Shown here in pieces: positions 7,673-15,233 of a stretch of DNA of 26,262 nt. Position 1 is the stretch's first letter. Every line of letters begins with the position of its first letter. Both the position numbers and the translations under genes were made by a program. The stretch comes from an uncultured Clostridia bacterium (lineage in GTDB: Bacteria > Bacillota > Clostridia > Christensenellales > CAG-917). The DNA lies in the NCBI GenBank assembly GCA_946056785.1, contig CAMGKS010000002.1, positions 1 to 26,262 of the forward strand. The letters are read 5' to 3'. The notes under the pieces were generated by a model. That model did no database searches. It had not been told where the DNA came from and was given only the letters and a program-made list of their open reading frames with translations.

Positions 7673-8140
7673 ATGAATCAAATGCTTCTTGCCCTTTTAG
7701 GGAGTATGCTTTCTTCAAAAGGCGAAGGAATGGATTTTTCAAAATTGTTAGGAGCAATCTCAAACAACAACGGCGAAAGCAATGATAAAATGAATTTATT
7801 AATGAATTTACTCCCTCAAATTATGAACGTAGCCAAACCTATGCGTAAAGAAGATAAATACTTTAAAGAGGCCGAGGCTATGTACGGCAGCGTGCCGGAC
7901 AACAATTCAAGCGGCAATCTTAAAAACGATTCTCAAAATTTATACGGCAATGCAAGCGGCGTTCGTAACAATTTATATGAAAACAGAAATTGTTCTGCAA
8001 ATCAAGACTTGTATCATCGCAATGAAAATCACGACTGCATAACACGAAATCAAAAAGAAACTTTTGAAGAAATAAAAGGGTTTTCAACAAACGAAGTAAA
8101 CAACGCCCTTTACGCTTTGATGAATAATAGTCGCTATTAA
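7673..8140 (+). CDS. Unknown 155-aa Met/Asn-rich protein
   Basis: I do not recognise the family. Residues 1-58 are rich in Met and Leu and likely helical (MNQMLLALLGSMLSSKGEG, then MNLLMNLLPQIMNVAKPM); hydrophobicity is broken by charged residues, so this is not a clean membrane span. Residues ~75-135 are Asn-rich and low-complexity with repeated Tyr-Gly/Leu-Tyr words (NLYGNAS, NNLYENR), probably disordered. The end (140-155) is again helical (NEVNNALYALMNNSRY). ATG with GGAGG six bases upstream, and the promoter-like box at 7647-7652 would give a short leader. Divergent from the 120-aa/protease pair and probably co-regulated with it. The composition would suit a spore or structural protein, but that is a guess. 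Confidence 0.8.
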   Translation: MNQMLLALLGSMLSSKGEGMDFSKLLGAISNNNGESNDKMNLLMNLLPQIMNVAKPMRKEDKYFKEAEAMYGSVPDNNSSGNLKNDSQNLYGNASGVRNNLYENRNCSANQDLYHRNENHDCITRNQKETFEEIKGFSTNEVNNALYALMNNSRY

Positions 8141-8255
8141 CGATTTAAATTTTCCGTTTATTTTTGAATTCCATAACTTTATTAAACGCACAAACTAAGC
8201 GTTAAAGCTCAAAAAAACGACGAAACCGCAATTCCCGTAGATATTTTTTCAACAA

Positions 8256-8287
8256 AAAAGGATAACGATAATAATCGTTGTCCTTTT
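8256..8287. terminator. Bidirectional rho-independent terminator
   Basis: AAAAGGATAACGAT (8256-8269) pairs with ATCGTTGTCCTTTT (8274-8287) across an AATA loop: 14 pairs with one wobble, flanked by A and T runs that serve both strands. It fits termination of the 155-aa gene from the left and of glyA from the right. Confidence 0.75.
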
Positions 8288-8459
8288 CGTTCGCATTTTA
8301 AGCTCACGCTTCGATTGAAAAGTATTAAGCATGGTATGTAGTCTTTTATTAAACAGTTAGTTCAAGAAAGCCGAGCTTTTGTAATTAAATCAAACGTAAT
8401 GGACTTATTTTTTAAACAAATCTTTAAATTTTTACCAATCTTTGATAGGATAAAGCCCC

Positions 8460-8491
8460 TGAAATCACTTGAATCTTCTTGTTTGATTTCA
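8460..8491 (-). terminator. Weak inverted repeat after glyA
   Basis: TGAAATCA (8460-8467) and TGATTTCA (8484-8491) form an eight-pair AT-rich stem with a 16-base loop, 14 bp beyond the glyA stop. No T-run follows on the minus strand, so it is only a weak candidate. Confidence 0.2.
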
Positions 8492-8505
8492 ATAATCTGT
8501 CACGC

Positions 8506-9759
8506 TTATTTTAACACGTCGTCGCTATATATAGGATAAGTTTTGCAAAGTTCAAGCACTCTCTTCTTTACGTCGTCAATCGCCGATTCTCTTTTTTCGA
8601 TGACGTCGGCAATCATATTTCCTATTTCGACCATTTCGTTTTCTTTCATGCCACGGGTGGTAACTGCCGGAGTGCCAATTCTTATTCCGCTTGTAACGAA
8701 CGGCTTTTCAGGGTCGTTTGGAATAGCGTTTTTATTTACCGTTATTCTGGCAGCGTCAAGCAAACGTTCAAGTTCTTTACCCGTAACGCCTTTTCCGACA
8801 AGATTTAAAAGCATAAGATGATTGTCGGTTCCGCCTGAGACAAGATTAATGCCCCTGCTAATAAGCGTTTCGCTGAGTTTCTTTGCATTCGCAACGATTT
8901 GTTTTTGATATTCCTTAAAATCGTCGCCGAGAGCTTCTTTAAAAGCTATTGCCTTTGCCGCTATAACGTGCATTAAAGGACCGCCTTGGCTACCCGGGAA
9001 AATTGATTTGTCAATCTGAGCCGCATACTGCTCTTTACACATAATCATACCGCCGCGAGGACCTCTGAGCGTTTTGTGCGTAGTCGTCGTTACGAAATCT
9101 GCATAAGGTATCGGACTTTCATGCAAACCTGCTACAACCAGACCTGCGATGTGAGCGATATCAACCATAAAGTAACAACCGACTTCATCCGCAATTTCTC
9201 TGAATTTCTTGAAATCGATAGTTCTAGGATAGGCGCTTGCACCTGCGACAATCATTTGCGGCTTGCATTCCTTTGCAATTTTAAGCACGTTGTCGTAATC
9301 GATATATCCGCTATCAGGGTCAACTCCGTAAGTCACGGAATTGAATACTTTGCCGCTGAGATTTACTTTGGCACCATGCGTTAAATGCCCGCCGTCCGCA
9401 AGCGACATACCTAAGATAGTATCGCCCGGTTTGAGCATAGCATAATATACGCCGAAGTTTGCGTTGGAACCGCTGTGCGGCTGAACGTTGACGTGATCCG
9501 CCCCAAAAAGTTTTTTTGCTCTTTCTATTGCAAGTTTTTCGGCGATATCGACGTATTCGCAACCGCCGTAATATCTCTTGTCAGGATAGCCTTCGGCATA
9601 TTTATTAGTAAAAAACGTTCCGGCAGCCGCCATAACCGCAGGCGAAACGATATTTTCGGAAGCAATAAGTTCAATGTTGTTCTGCTGACGCTCAAGCTCT
9701 AAAAGCATAGCTTCGTAAATTTCAGGGTCAATCCCTTTTATAGTTTTTAAATCAACCAT
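8506..9759 (-). CDS. glyA: Serine hydroxymethyltransferase
   Basis: Converts serine and tetrahydrofolate to glycine and methylene-tetrahydrofolate, the main one-carbon source of the cell. At 417 residues it is normal bacterial length. Signature stretches include IELIASEN (29-36), NKYAEGYPDKRYYGG (52-66), QPHSGSNAN (93-101), D200/H203 in VDIAHIAG, and the PLP lysine K229 in TTTTHKTLRGPRGG. It starts nine bases after trxA, whose TAG stop overlaps the AGAGG ribosome binding site, so the pair is an operon. No glycine riboswitch lies upstream. Its methylene-THF product is also the methyl donor used by TrmFO, encoded about 4.2 kb away in the neighbouring operon. Confidence 0.98.
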   Translation of the reverse strand: MVDLKTIKGIDPEIYEAMLLELERQQNNIELIASENIVSPAVMAAAGTFFTNKYAEGYPDKRYYGGCEYVDIAEKLAIERAKKLFGADHVNVQPHSGSNANFGVYYAMLKPGDTILGMSLADGGHLTHGAKVNLSGKVFNSVTYGVDPDSGYIDYDNVLKIAKECKPQMIVAGASAYPRTIDFKKFREIADEVGCYFMVDIAHIAGLVVAGLHESPIPYADFVTTTTHKTLRGPRGGMIMCKEQYAAQIDKSIFPGSQGGPLMHVIAAKAIAFKEALGDDFKEYQKQIVANAKKLSETLISRGINLVSGGTDNHLMLLNLVGKGVTGKELERLLDAARITVNKNAIPNDPEKPFVTSGIRIGTPAVTTRGMKENEMVEIGNMIADVIEKRESAIDDVKKRVLELCKTYPIYSDDVLK

Positions 9760-9768
9760 TTTCGACCT

Positions 9769-10083
9769 CTACATTTGTTGTGTAATAGCAGCCGCAATTT
9801 GCACTTTGCTTCTAGGACCAACCATTTTTTCAGCAATTTCGCCGTTTTTGAAAATTATCATAGTCGGTATCGACATAATGCCGAACTTTTCGGCGAGCTC
9901 TGCACACTCGTCAACGTTAACTTTTCCGACAACGGCTTTTCCTTGAAATTCTTCAGCGATTTCATCGATAATCGGAGCAATCATCTTGCACGGTCCGCAC
10001 CAAGTTGCCCAAAAATCGACCAAGACAACGGAATTGCCTTTAATCGTTTCTTCAAAATTGCTACTCGTAATTGTTAAACTCAT
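9769..10083 (-). CDS. trxA: Thioredoxin
   Basis: 104-residue cytosolic disulfide reductase with the classical active site WCGPC (C29, C32) and cis-proline P73 in the SIPT motif. The length and VDFWATWCGPCKMIAP context match canonical thioredoxin 1. ATG with AGAAGGAG upstream. First gene of a trxA-glyA unit; thioredoxin reductase is not in the window. Confidence 0.97.
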   Translation of the reverse strand: MSLTITSSNFEETIKGNSVVLVDFWATWCGPCKMIAPIIDEIAEEFQGKAVVGKVNVDECAELAEKFGIMSIPTMIIFKNGEIAEKMVGPRSKVQIAAAITQQM

Positions 10084-10152
10084 ATAATACTCCTTCTATT
10101 TCAACGATTTAATCGTTTTTGTACTTTAAAATTTCTGTCAGTTCTTTTAAAT

Positions 10153-10207
10153 ACTATTGTGTTACTATTGTGTTCATTATCGAATTTTAAATTCGTAAAT
10201 CGATAAT
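10153..10207. repeat. Tandem 11-bp duplication and AT-rich inverted repeats at an operon boundary
   Basis: The 160-bp gap 10084-10243 separates the long operon from trxA-glyA. It holds two exact tandem copies of ACTATTGTGTT (10153-10163, 10164-10174). Next to them are a pseudo-palindrome CGAATTT-T-AAATTCG (10181-10195) and flanking arms ATTATCGA/TCGATAAT (10176-10183, 10200-10207). The nested arms could form an AT-rich cruciform or a weak end signal for the upstream transcript. No convincing trxA promoter could be fixed. Confidence 0.6.
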
Positions 10208-10243
10208 TTAAATTACTTTGCGTCGTTTTAAATTAAACTGCAT

Positions 10244-10804
10244 TTAGTCGTCGCTTTCAGTATCTTGCAACGGCTGCTGCTCCCCTTCAGGTTCGGCATT
10301 CGGCAACTCGTCGGCTTCGGCAGCCGAATTTTCACCGCCATAGGAATTATCCGATGGGATCGGCTGTTCGGGCGTTTTGGTTTTTACGGTTACGAACTTT
10401 TCTTCGTCGAGCGGAACGGATACCATTTTAGGAGTGAAACCTTTTTTGTTTTTTAAAACCTTATCTAAAACGATAGCAATTCCGAACCCGATTATAAGAC
10501 CGATAAAGGCAAATATCACCTGCCACAATTCGCTTATAAGCGTACCTAAACCTATTCCCGCGCCGGTTAGTGCAAGCGGTATCATATAAACTATCGCTGC
10601 TGCCGTAACGACGTATCTTTGTCCCATTTCGACGGCTACGTAATCGCCTACGGAAAGATTTAACGTGTTTTTAACCACAATTTGCACTTTCATAGGGTCT
10701 TTGACGACGGCACACATGTGACAGCTGTCACAAGCGCTCTTTCTGTCGAACTGAACGGTTGCCTTATCGCCCTTTATTTTTACGATTTTTCCCTTTTCAA
10801 TCAT
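10244..10804 (-). CDS. RseC/SoxR-reducing-system-like membrane protein
   Basis: 186 residues. The N-terminus (1-60) is a small beta domain (GKIVKIKGDKATVQF) with a cysteine cluster C25-x2-C28-x2-C31. Two membrane segments follow at about 65-88 and 94-114, and a basic stretch KNKKG marks the inner side. This is the RseC_MucC architecture, linked in other bacteria to reduction of SoxR and to Rnf-type electron transfer. Residues ~134-186 are an acidic, Pro/Glu-rich low-complexity tail not usual in the family. Its ATG overlaps the hisS stop by four bases (ATGA) with no separate ribosome binding site, so translation is coupled. No soxR or rnf gene is nearby; the role of the link to hisS is unknown. 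Confidence 0.82.
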   Translation of the reverse strand: MIEKGKIVKIKGDKATVQFDRKSACDSCHMCAVVKDPMKVQIVVKNTLNLSVGDYVAVEMGQRYVVTAAAIVYMIPLALTGAGIGLGTLISELWQVIFAFIGLIIGFGIAIVLDKVLKNKKGFTPKMVSVPLDEEKFVTVKTKTPEQPIPSDNSYGGENSAAEADELPNAEPEGEQQPLQDTESDD

Positions 10805-12036
10805 ATACTATCGATATCCGTTTCCGTTTCTTCGCCCGTTTGCATATTTTTAATACGCACTTTCCGAGAAGAAATTTCATCGTCTCCTACGACAATGACC
10901 GATTTAGCCTCGATTTTATTTGCATATTTCATTTGTGCCTTTACACTCTTATTCATCAAATCGAACTCAACCGATTTTCCTTTTGCACGCAGTTTGGCAG
11001 CAAGTCTGAGATTGAATTCAAGAGCATTTTCGCCAATGGACGCAAGATAATAATCGACCGTTTCCTTTTCAACGCCGTCGATAAGGGACTGACTTTCCAA
11101 AACGATTAACAATCTTTCAAGTCCCATTCCGAATCCGACAGCCGGAGTAGGCTTACCGCCGACTTCTTCAACCAGTTTGTCGTATCTGCCGCCGCCGCAA
11201 ACTGTGCCTTGAGCACCGATTGCATTAGAAACAAATTCAAAAACCGTTTTTGTATAATAGTCGAGACCTCGTACAATCTGAGGATTTACCTTATATTCTA
11301 TTCCGACAGCGTCGAGTCCCGCTTTTAAACCTTCAAAATGAGACTTACAGTCATCGCAAAGAAAATCGATGACTTTAGGCGCATTAGCGGTTATTTCTTT
11401 GCATTTTTCTTCTTTACAATCGAGAATTCTAAGAGGATTCTTTTCGAAACGGCTCTGACACTCTTTACACATTTCCCCTAATCTTTCGCCGAGATATTTT
11501 TTCAATGCGGCATTATAATTTGCTCTGCAAGCCGAACACCCGATACTGTTGATATTTAGCGTCAAATCTTTAAGACCCAACTCATCGAAAAGCGATTTTG
11601 CAAGTGAAATAACTTCAACGTCTGCAAGCGGCGATTCGGAACCGTAAAGTTCGACGCCGAATTGATGATGTTCTCTGAGTCTTCCTGCCTGAGGTCTTTC
11701 ATATCTGAAAACAGGGGTAATATAATACATTTTATACGGCAACGTTCCGTTTTGCTGAACGCCGCCCACAAAAGCTCTTGCCACGCCTGCCGTTCCTTCA
11801 GGTTTAAGAGTTATCGAACGATTGCCTTTATCTAAAAAGGTATACATTTCTTTTGTGACTATATCGGTAGTTTCTCCGACGCCACGCAAAAACAACTCCG
11901 TATGTTCAAAAACAGGAGTTCGTATTTCTCTGAAACCGAACTTAGCGGCTGTTTCTTTGGCGGTTTTTTCAACGTAATGCCATTTATATGCGTCTTCACA
12001 TAAAACGTCTTTTGTGCCTTTTGGAATTGTGTACAT
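10801..12036 (-). CDS. hisS: Histidyl-tRNA synthetase
   Basis: Class II synthetase charging tRNA-His, 411 residues. Motif 2 FRYERPQAGRLREHHQFG lies at 110-127, the histidine-specific loop VRGLDYYTKTVFE at 255-267, and motif 3 GFGMGLERL at 301-309; the C-terminal anticodon domain covers ~325-411. A cysteine-rich segment between motif 2 and the histidine loop (C167, C170, C190, C193, C207, C212, C227, C230) could bind zinc, a trait I recall from clostridial HisRS proteins. ATG with CGGAG. It follows hslU by 11 bp with no room for a T-box leader, so it is expressed from the upstream operon promoter or an internal one. Confidence 0.98.
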   Translation of the reverse strand: MYTIPKGTKDVLCEDAYKWHYVEKTAKETAAKFGFREIRTPVFEHTELFLRGVGETTDIVTKEMYTFLDKGNRSITLKPEGTAGVARAFVGGVQQNGTLPYKMYYITPVFRYERPQAGRLREHHQFGVELYGSESPLADVEVISLAKSLFDELGLKDLTLNINSIGCSACRANYNAALKKYLGERLGEMCKECQSRFEKNPLRILDCKEEKCKEITANAPKVIDFLCDDCKSHFEGLKAGLDAVGIEYKVNPQIVRGLDYYTKTVFEFVSNAIGAQGTVCGGGRYDKLVEEVGGKPTPAVGFGMGLERLLIVLESQSLIDGVEKETVDYYLASIGENALEFNLRLAAKLRAKGKSVEFDLMNKSVKAQMKYANKIEAKSVIVVGDDEISSRKVRIKNMQTGEETETDIDSI

Positions 12037-12047
12037 AGTATCTCCGA

Positions 12048-13358
12048 TTATAAAATATATTTCTTCAAATTCGAGCCTTTAAGAGTCTTTGACAAATGTT
12101 TCAAAACATAGTCCTCGTCGATATCGATTTTCTTTTTAACGTTATCATCGGCTTCGTAAAGAATTTCTTGAAGCAAGGCTTCCAAAACGGAGTGCAATCT
12201 TCTTGCCCCGAGATTTTCGCTTGTTTCGTTTTCGAGAAAAGCGGCTTTGGCAATTTCTCTTATTGCTGCGTCACAGAAATTAAGTTCAACTCCGTCGACT
12301 TTTAAAAGTTCTTTATATTGCTTTAATACGGCATTATCAGGTTCAGTCAAAATTTTCACAAAATCGTCTTCGGACAGATTGTCAAGTTCGACTTTGATAG
12401 GAAAACGTCCCTGAAGTTCAGGAATAAGGTCTTGCATTCTTGAAACGTGGAAAGCTCCTGCCGCAATAAAAAGAATAAAGTCAGTTCTTATTGAACCGTA
12501 TTTCGTCTGAACGGTACAACCTTCGACGATTGGCAAAATATCTCTTTGTACGCCTTCTCTCGATACGTCCGGACCTTGACCGCCGTTACGTCCTGCAACC
12601 TTGTCGATTTCATCAATGAAAACAACTCCGTGTTGCTCGGCTCTTGCTATTGCTTCACTGTTTATGCTATCCGTATCCACCATTTTTTCGGCTTCGAGAT
12701 TTTTTATGATATCAAGAGCTTGCTTGACGTTTAACTTTCTCTTTTTCTTCTGTTGCGGAAACATACCGCCGAAAATATCGCCGATGTTTATTCCTTCCTG
12801 TCCGGGCGCGATTTGAATGGCTTTCGGCTGTTGCGGCAATTCGACGTCTACGACGATGCCGTCAAGGTTTCCAGCTTTAAGTTCCTGAAGTATTTCAGCT
12901 TTAAGCTCCGCTTCGCTTTTGCTGCCTGCGTCCGCCGCTTTTTTACGCATAGGTAAAATTACGTTTGCGATTTTTTCTTCGGCGATTTCAGTTGCTTTTG
13001 GCATAACTTCTTTAAACTTTTCGTCTTTTACCATTCTTATCGAAACTTCGACAAGGTCGCGAATAATCGACTCTACGTCACGTCCGACGTATCCGACTTC
13101 GGTGAATTTCGTCGCCTCAACCTTTACAAAAGGAGCTTTTACTATTTTTGCCAGACGTCTTGCTATTTCCGTTTTGCCGACACCGGTAGGTCCTTTCATA
13201 ATGATATTTTTCGGTGTGATTTCTTCACGCATCTCCTCGCTGAGTTTGCTACGACGGTAGCGGTTACGGAGAGCGATTGCGACCGCAACTTTTGCCTCGT
13301 GCTGACCTATAATATATCTGTCCAATTCTTCAACAATCTTTTTTGGTGTAAGTTCCAT
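12048..13358 (-). CDS. hslU: HslU, ATPase of the HslUV protease
   Basis: AAA+ unfoldase that feeds substrates to HslV. Walker A GPTGVGKT is at 56-63, pore loop GYVG at 89-92, the intermediate domain covers ~105-235, Walker B VVFIDE is at 245-250, and the sensor-2 region contains GARRLH. The C-terminal tail ends KKYIL, similar to the family's hydrophobic tail that docks in HslV. The frame opens four codons earlier at a TTG, but GAGG of that stretch is the ribosome binding site seven bases before the ATG at 13358, giving 436 residues. It follows hslV by 43 bp, the widest gap in the operon. Confidence 0.97.
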   Translation of the reverse strand: MELTPKKIVEELDRYIIGQHEAKVAVAIALRNRYRRSKLSEEMREEITPKNIIMKGPTGVGKTEIARRLAKIVKAPFVKVEATKFTEVGYVGRDVESIIRDLVEVSIRMVKDEKFKEVMPKATEIAEEKIANVILPMRKKAADAGSKSEAELKAEILQELKAGNLDGIVVDVELPQQPKAIQIAPGQEGINIGDIFGGMFPQQKKKRKLNVKQALDIIKNLEAEKMVDTDSINSEAIARAEQHGVVFIDEIDKVAGRNGGQGPDVSREGVQRDILPIVEGCTVQTKYGSIRTDFILFIAAGAFHVSRMQDLIPELQGRFPIKVELDNLSEDDFVKILTEPDNAVLKQYKELLKVDGVELNFCDAAIREIAKAAFLENETSENLGARRLHSVLEALLQEILYEADDNVKKKIDIDEDYVLKHLSKTLKGSNLKKYIL

Positions 13359-13401
13359 ATAAAACCTCAAACTATTTCATATTAGTTTAATATCATCAAA
13401 A

Positions 13402-13935
13402 TCAAACTATTTCAACCGTTATATGGTCGTTTGTAAATACGCATAATTCGCTTGCAATGAGAAGCGATTGCTTTGCAATTTCATCGGCAGGAAGAGTTGT
13501 GTTTTTTGCAAGTGCTCTTGCAGCCGCCAAAGCGTAATTGCCGCCGCTGCCGATAGCGCAAATTCCCGACTCAGGTTCGATAACTTCTCCCGTACCGCTT
13601 ACTATAAGCAACGTATCCTTATCCGCTACTATAAGAAGAGCTTCGAGTTTTCTTGCAACCTTATCGTTTCTCCAAAGTTCGGCGAGTTCAACTGCCGAAC
13701 GCATCAAATTTCCGCTGAATTTCTGAAGCATGCCTTCAAATTTTTCAGATAAAGCGAAAGCGTCGGAAACACTTCCGGCAAAGCCGACGACGACTTTATC
13801 GTCGTATATTCTTTTAACTTTCACGGCATTGCTTTTAAAAATTACGTTTTCGCCCATTGTGACTTGTCCGTCACCGGCTATTGCCGTTTTACCGTCACGC
13901 TTGACGGCACAAATCGTAGTTCCTCTGAATTCCAT
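13402..13935 (-). CDS. hslV: HslV, peptidase of the HslUV protease
   Basis: Proteasome-like threonine peptidase, 177 residues. Alignment to E. coli HslV places the catalytic N-terminal threonine at T6, so a five-residue propeptide MEFRG must be removed; E. coli removes only Met. Conserved blocks IAGDGQVT (19-26), a VGFAGSVSDAF stretch, RKLEALL and AIGSGG follow. The start has AGGAG. It lies eight bases after trmFO and directly upstream of hslU. In Bacillus subtilis xerC (codV) precedes this gene and codY follows hslU; neither is present here. Confidence 0.97.
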   Translation of the reverse strand: MEFRGTTICAVKRDGKTAIAGDGQVTMGENVIFKSNAVKVKRIYDDKVVVGFAGSVSDAFALSEKFEGMLQKFSGNLMRSAVELAELWRNDKVARKLEALLIVADKDTLLIVSGTGEVIEPESGICAIGSGGNYALAAARALAKNTTLPADEIAKQSLLIASELCVFTNDHITVEIV

Positions 13936-13943
13936 ACAAACTC

Positions 13944-15233
13944 CTATTTATCCAAGTTTTCTACAAATGGCATTATATCACACATTGCCCTTTTATAATA
14001 CTCTTTTTTCCTATTTTTTTTATCCTTACAATCAATAAACGGCAAAATGCCGAAATTACTGTTCATCGGTTGAAAATTTTCCGTACAAGCGGTCGTATGA
14101 GCTGCAAGCGCACCGCTTATTGTGGTTATCGGCGGAACGATGATATCTTTTCCGCTAAGCTCTCTTGCCATATTAACTCCTGCAATGAGTCCGCTGAGAA
14201 TAGATTCAACGTATCCTTCCACTCCGCTTAATTGACCTGCAATGTACAGCGGTTTTTCGCCTTTTACTCTGAATCCTTTATCCAACAATTTCGGGGAATT
14301 TACGTAAGTATTTTTATGCATAACGCCGAAACGCAAAAACTCGGCGTTTCTCAGTGCGGGAATCATTGAAAAGACGCGTTTCTGTTCGCCGAACGTAAGA
14401 TTTGTCTGAAAGCCCACCATATTGAAACTGTTTCCGCCTAAATTTTCCTTTCTAAGCTGCACTACCGCATAATATTTTTTCCCCGTTTCGGGATGAAATA
14501 AACCGACAGGTTTCAAAGGTCCGAATCTTATTGCGTCTACTCCACGCTTTGCCATAACTTCTATCGGCATGCAACCTTCAAAAACTTCGGCTCCTTCAAA
14601 ATCTTTCAACTTCACCGTTTCGGCATTTATAAGTGCGTCGTAAAAAGCCAGATATTCGTCTTTTTCCATAGGAAGATTTAAATAATCCGCACCTTTTCCG
14701 TATCGTCCGCCCCAAAAGGCGAAATCCATGTCTATATCCGTAACGATGGGTGCTATTGCGTCAAAAAAATAAAAACCACCTGAAATGCTTTTCAATTTCT
14801 CGCACAGTACGTCGGACGTGAGCGGCCCTGTGGCAATAATTGTAGGCGTATCGTCAAAATCGGTAAATTCTTCTCTTATAATTCTGAAATCGGGAAATTC
14901 CCTTAATCTTTCTTCAACTTTTGCAGAAAACTTTTTTCTATCTACCGCCAAAGCACCGCCGGCTTCCACTTTCGTCTGTTTGGCGGCGTCAAGCAACATA
15001 CAATCCATAAGAGCAAGTTCTGCTTTCAAAAGCCCCGAAGCCGTTTCCGGTTCGGTTGATTTCAATGAATTCGAACAAACAAGTTCGGCTAAATCGCACG
15101 TTTTATGCGCTCCTGTCGTTTTTAACGGGCGCATTTCTATCATATCTACGGCGTACCCCCGTTTAAGCAGTTGATAAGCCGCTTCCGAACCGGCAAGTCC
15201 GCCGCCGACAACCTTAACCGTTTGTTTGTTCAC
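13944..15233 (-). CDS. trmFO: TrmFO, folate/FAD-dependent tRNA (U54-C5) methyltransferase
   Basis: Makes ribothymidine at position 54 of tRNA using methylene-tetrahydrofolate and FAD, the route used by most Bacillota. 429 residues. The FAD motif GGGLAGSEAA is at 10-19. The two cysteines known from Bacillus TrmFO are present as C53 (ELVCSNSLKS) and C221 (FEGCMPIE). The start is GTG at 15233, chosen by GAGGTGG just upstream; it lies inside the end of topA, with a 20-bp overlap in another frame, so translation is probably coupled. Its methyl donor is produced by GlyA, encoded in the next operon. Confidence 0.97.
   Translation of the reverse strand: MNKQTVKVVGGGLAGSEAAYQLLKRGYAVDMIEMRPLKTTGAHKTCDLAELVCSNSLKSTEPETASGLLKAELALMDCMLLDAAKQTKVEAGGALAVDRKKFSAKVEERLREFPDFRIIREEFTDFDDTPTIIATGPLTSDVLCEKLKSISGGFYFFDAIAPIVTDIDMDFAFWGGRYGKGADYLNLPMEKDEYLAFYDALINAETVKLKDFEGAEVFEGCMPIEVMAKRGVDAIRFGPLKPVGLFHPETGKKYYAVVQLRKENLGGNSFNMVGFQTNLTFGEQKRVFSMIPALRNAEFLRFGVMHKNTYVNSPKLLDKGFRVKGEKPLYIAGQLSGVEGYVESILSGLIAGVNMARELSGKDIIVPPITTISGALAAHTTACTENFQPMNSNFGILPFIDCKDKKNRKKEYYKRAMCDIMPFVENLDK

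Larger units (their letters stand above)
8141..8505. other. Convergent gap without genes
   Basis: 365 bp between the ends of the 155-aa gene and glyA. It contains a strong bidirectional hairpin (8256-8287) and a weaker inverted repeat near glyA (8460-8491). The remaining sequence is AT-rich with no coding frame, tRNA or recognisable RNA on either strand. Confidence 0.7.

Noticed and set aside
7233..7676. 147-codon open frame on the plus strand crossing the divergent promoter
   Set aside because: Covers the antisense of the 120-aa gene and the promoter palindrome; the overlapping genes have proper ribosome binding sites.
8141..8505. Small gene or tRNA in the 365-bp gap
   Set aside because: No cloverleaf-like arms and no frame with a ribosome binding site on either strand.
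9760..9790. Glycine riboswitch before glyA
   Set aside because: glyA starts nine bases after trxA, and the gap upstream of trxA lacks the glycine aptamer features.
10101..10120. AACGAT-TTA-ATCGTT followed by T-run as terminator before trxA
   Set aside because: The T-run is on the plus strand, where no gene ends; on the minus strand it lies in the trxA leader. The stem is only six AT-rich pairs.
11990..12060. T-box leader before hisS
   Set aside because: Only 11 bp separate hslU and hisS, too short for a T-box.
14785..15174. 129-codon open frame on the plus strand
   Set aside because: Antisense to trmFO, which is intact.
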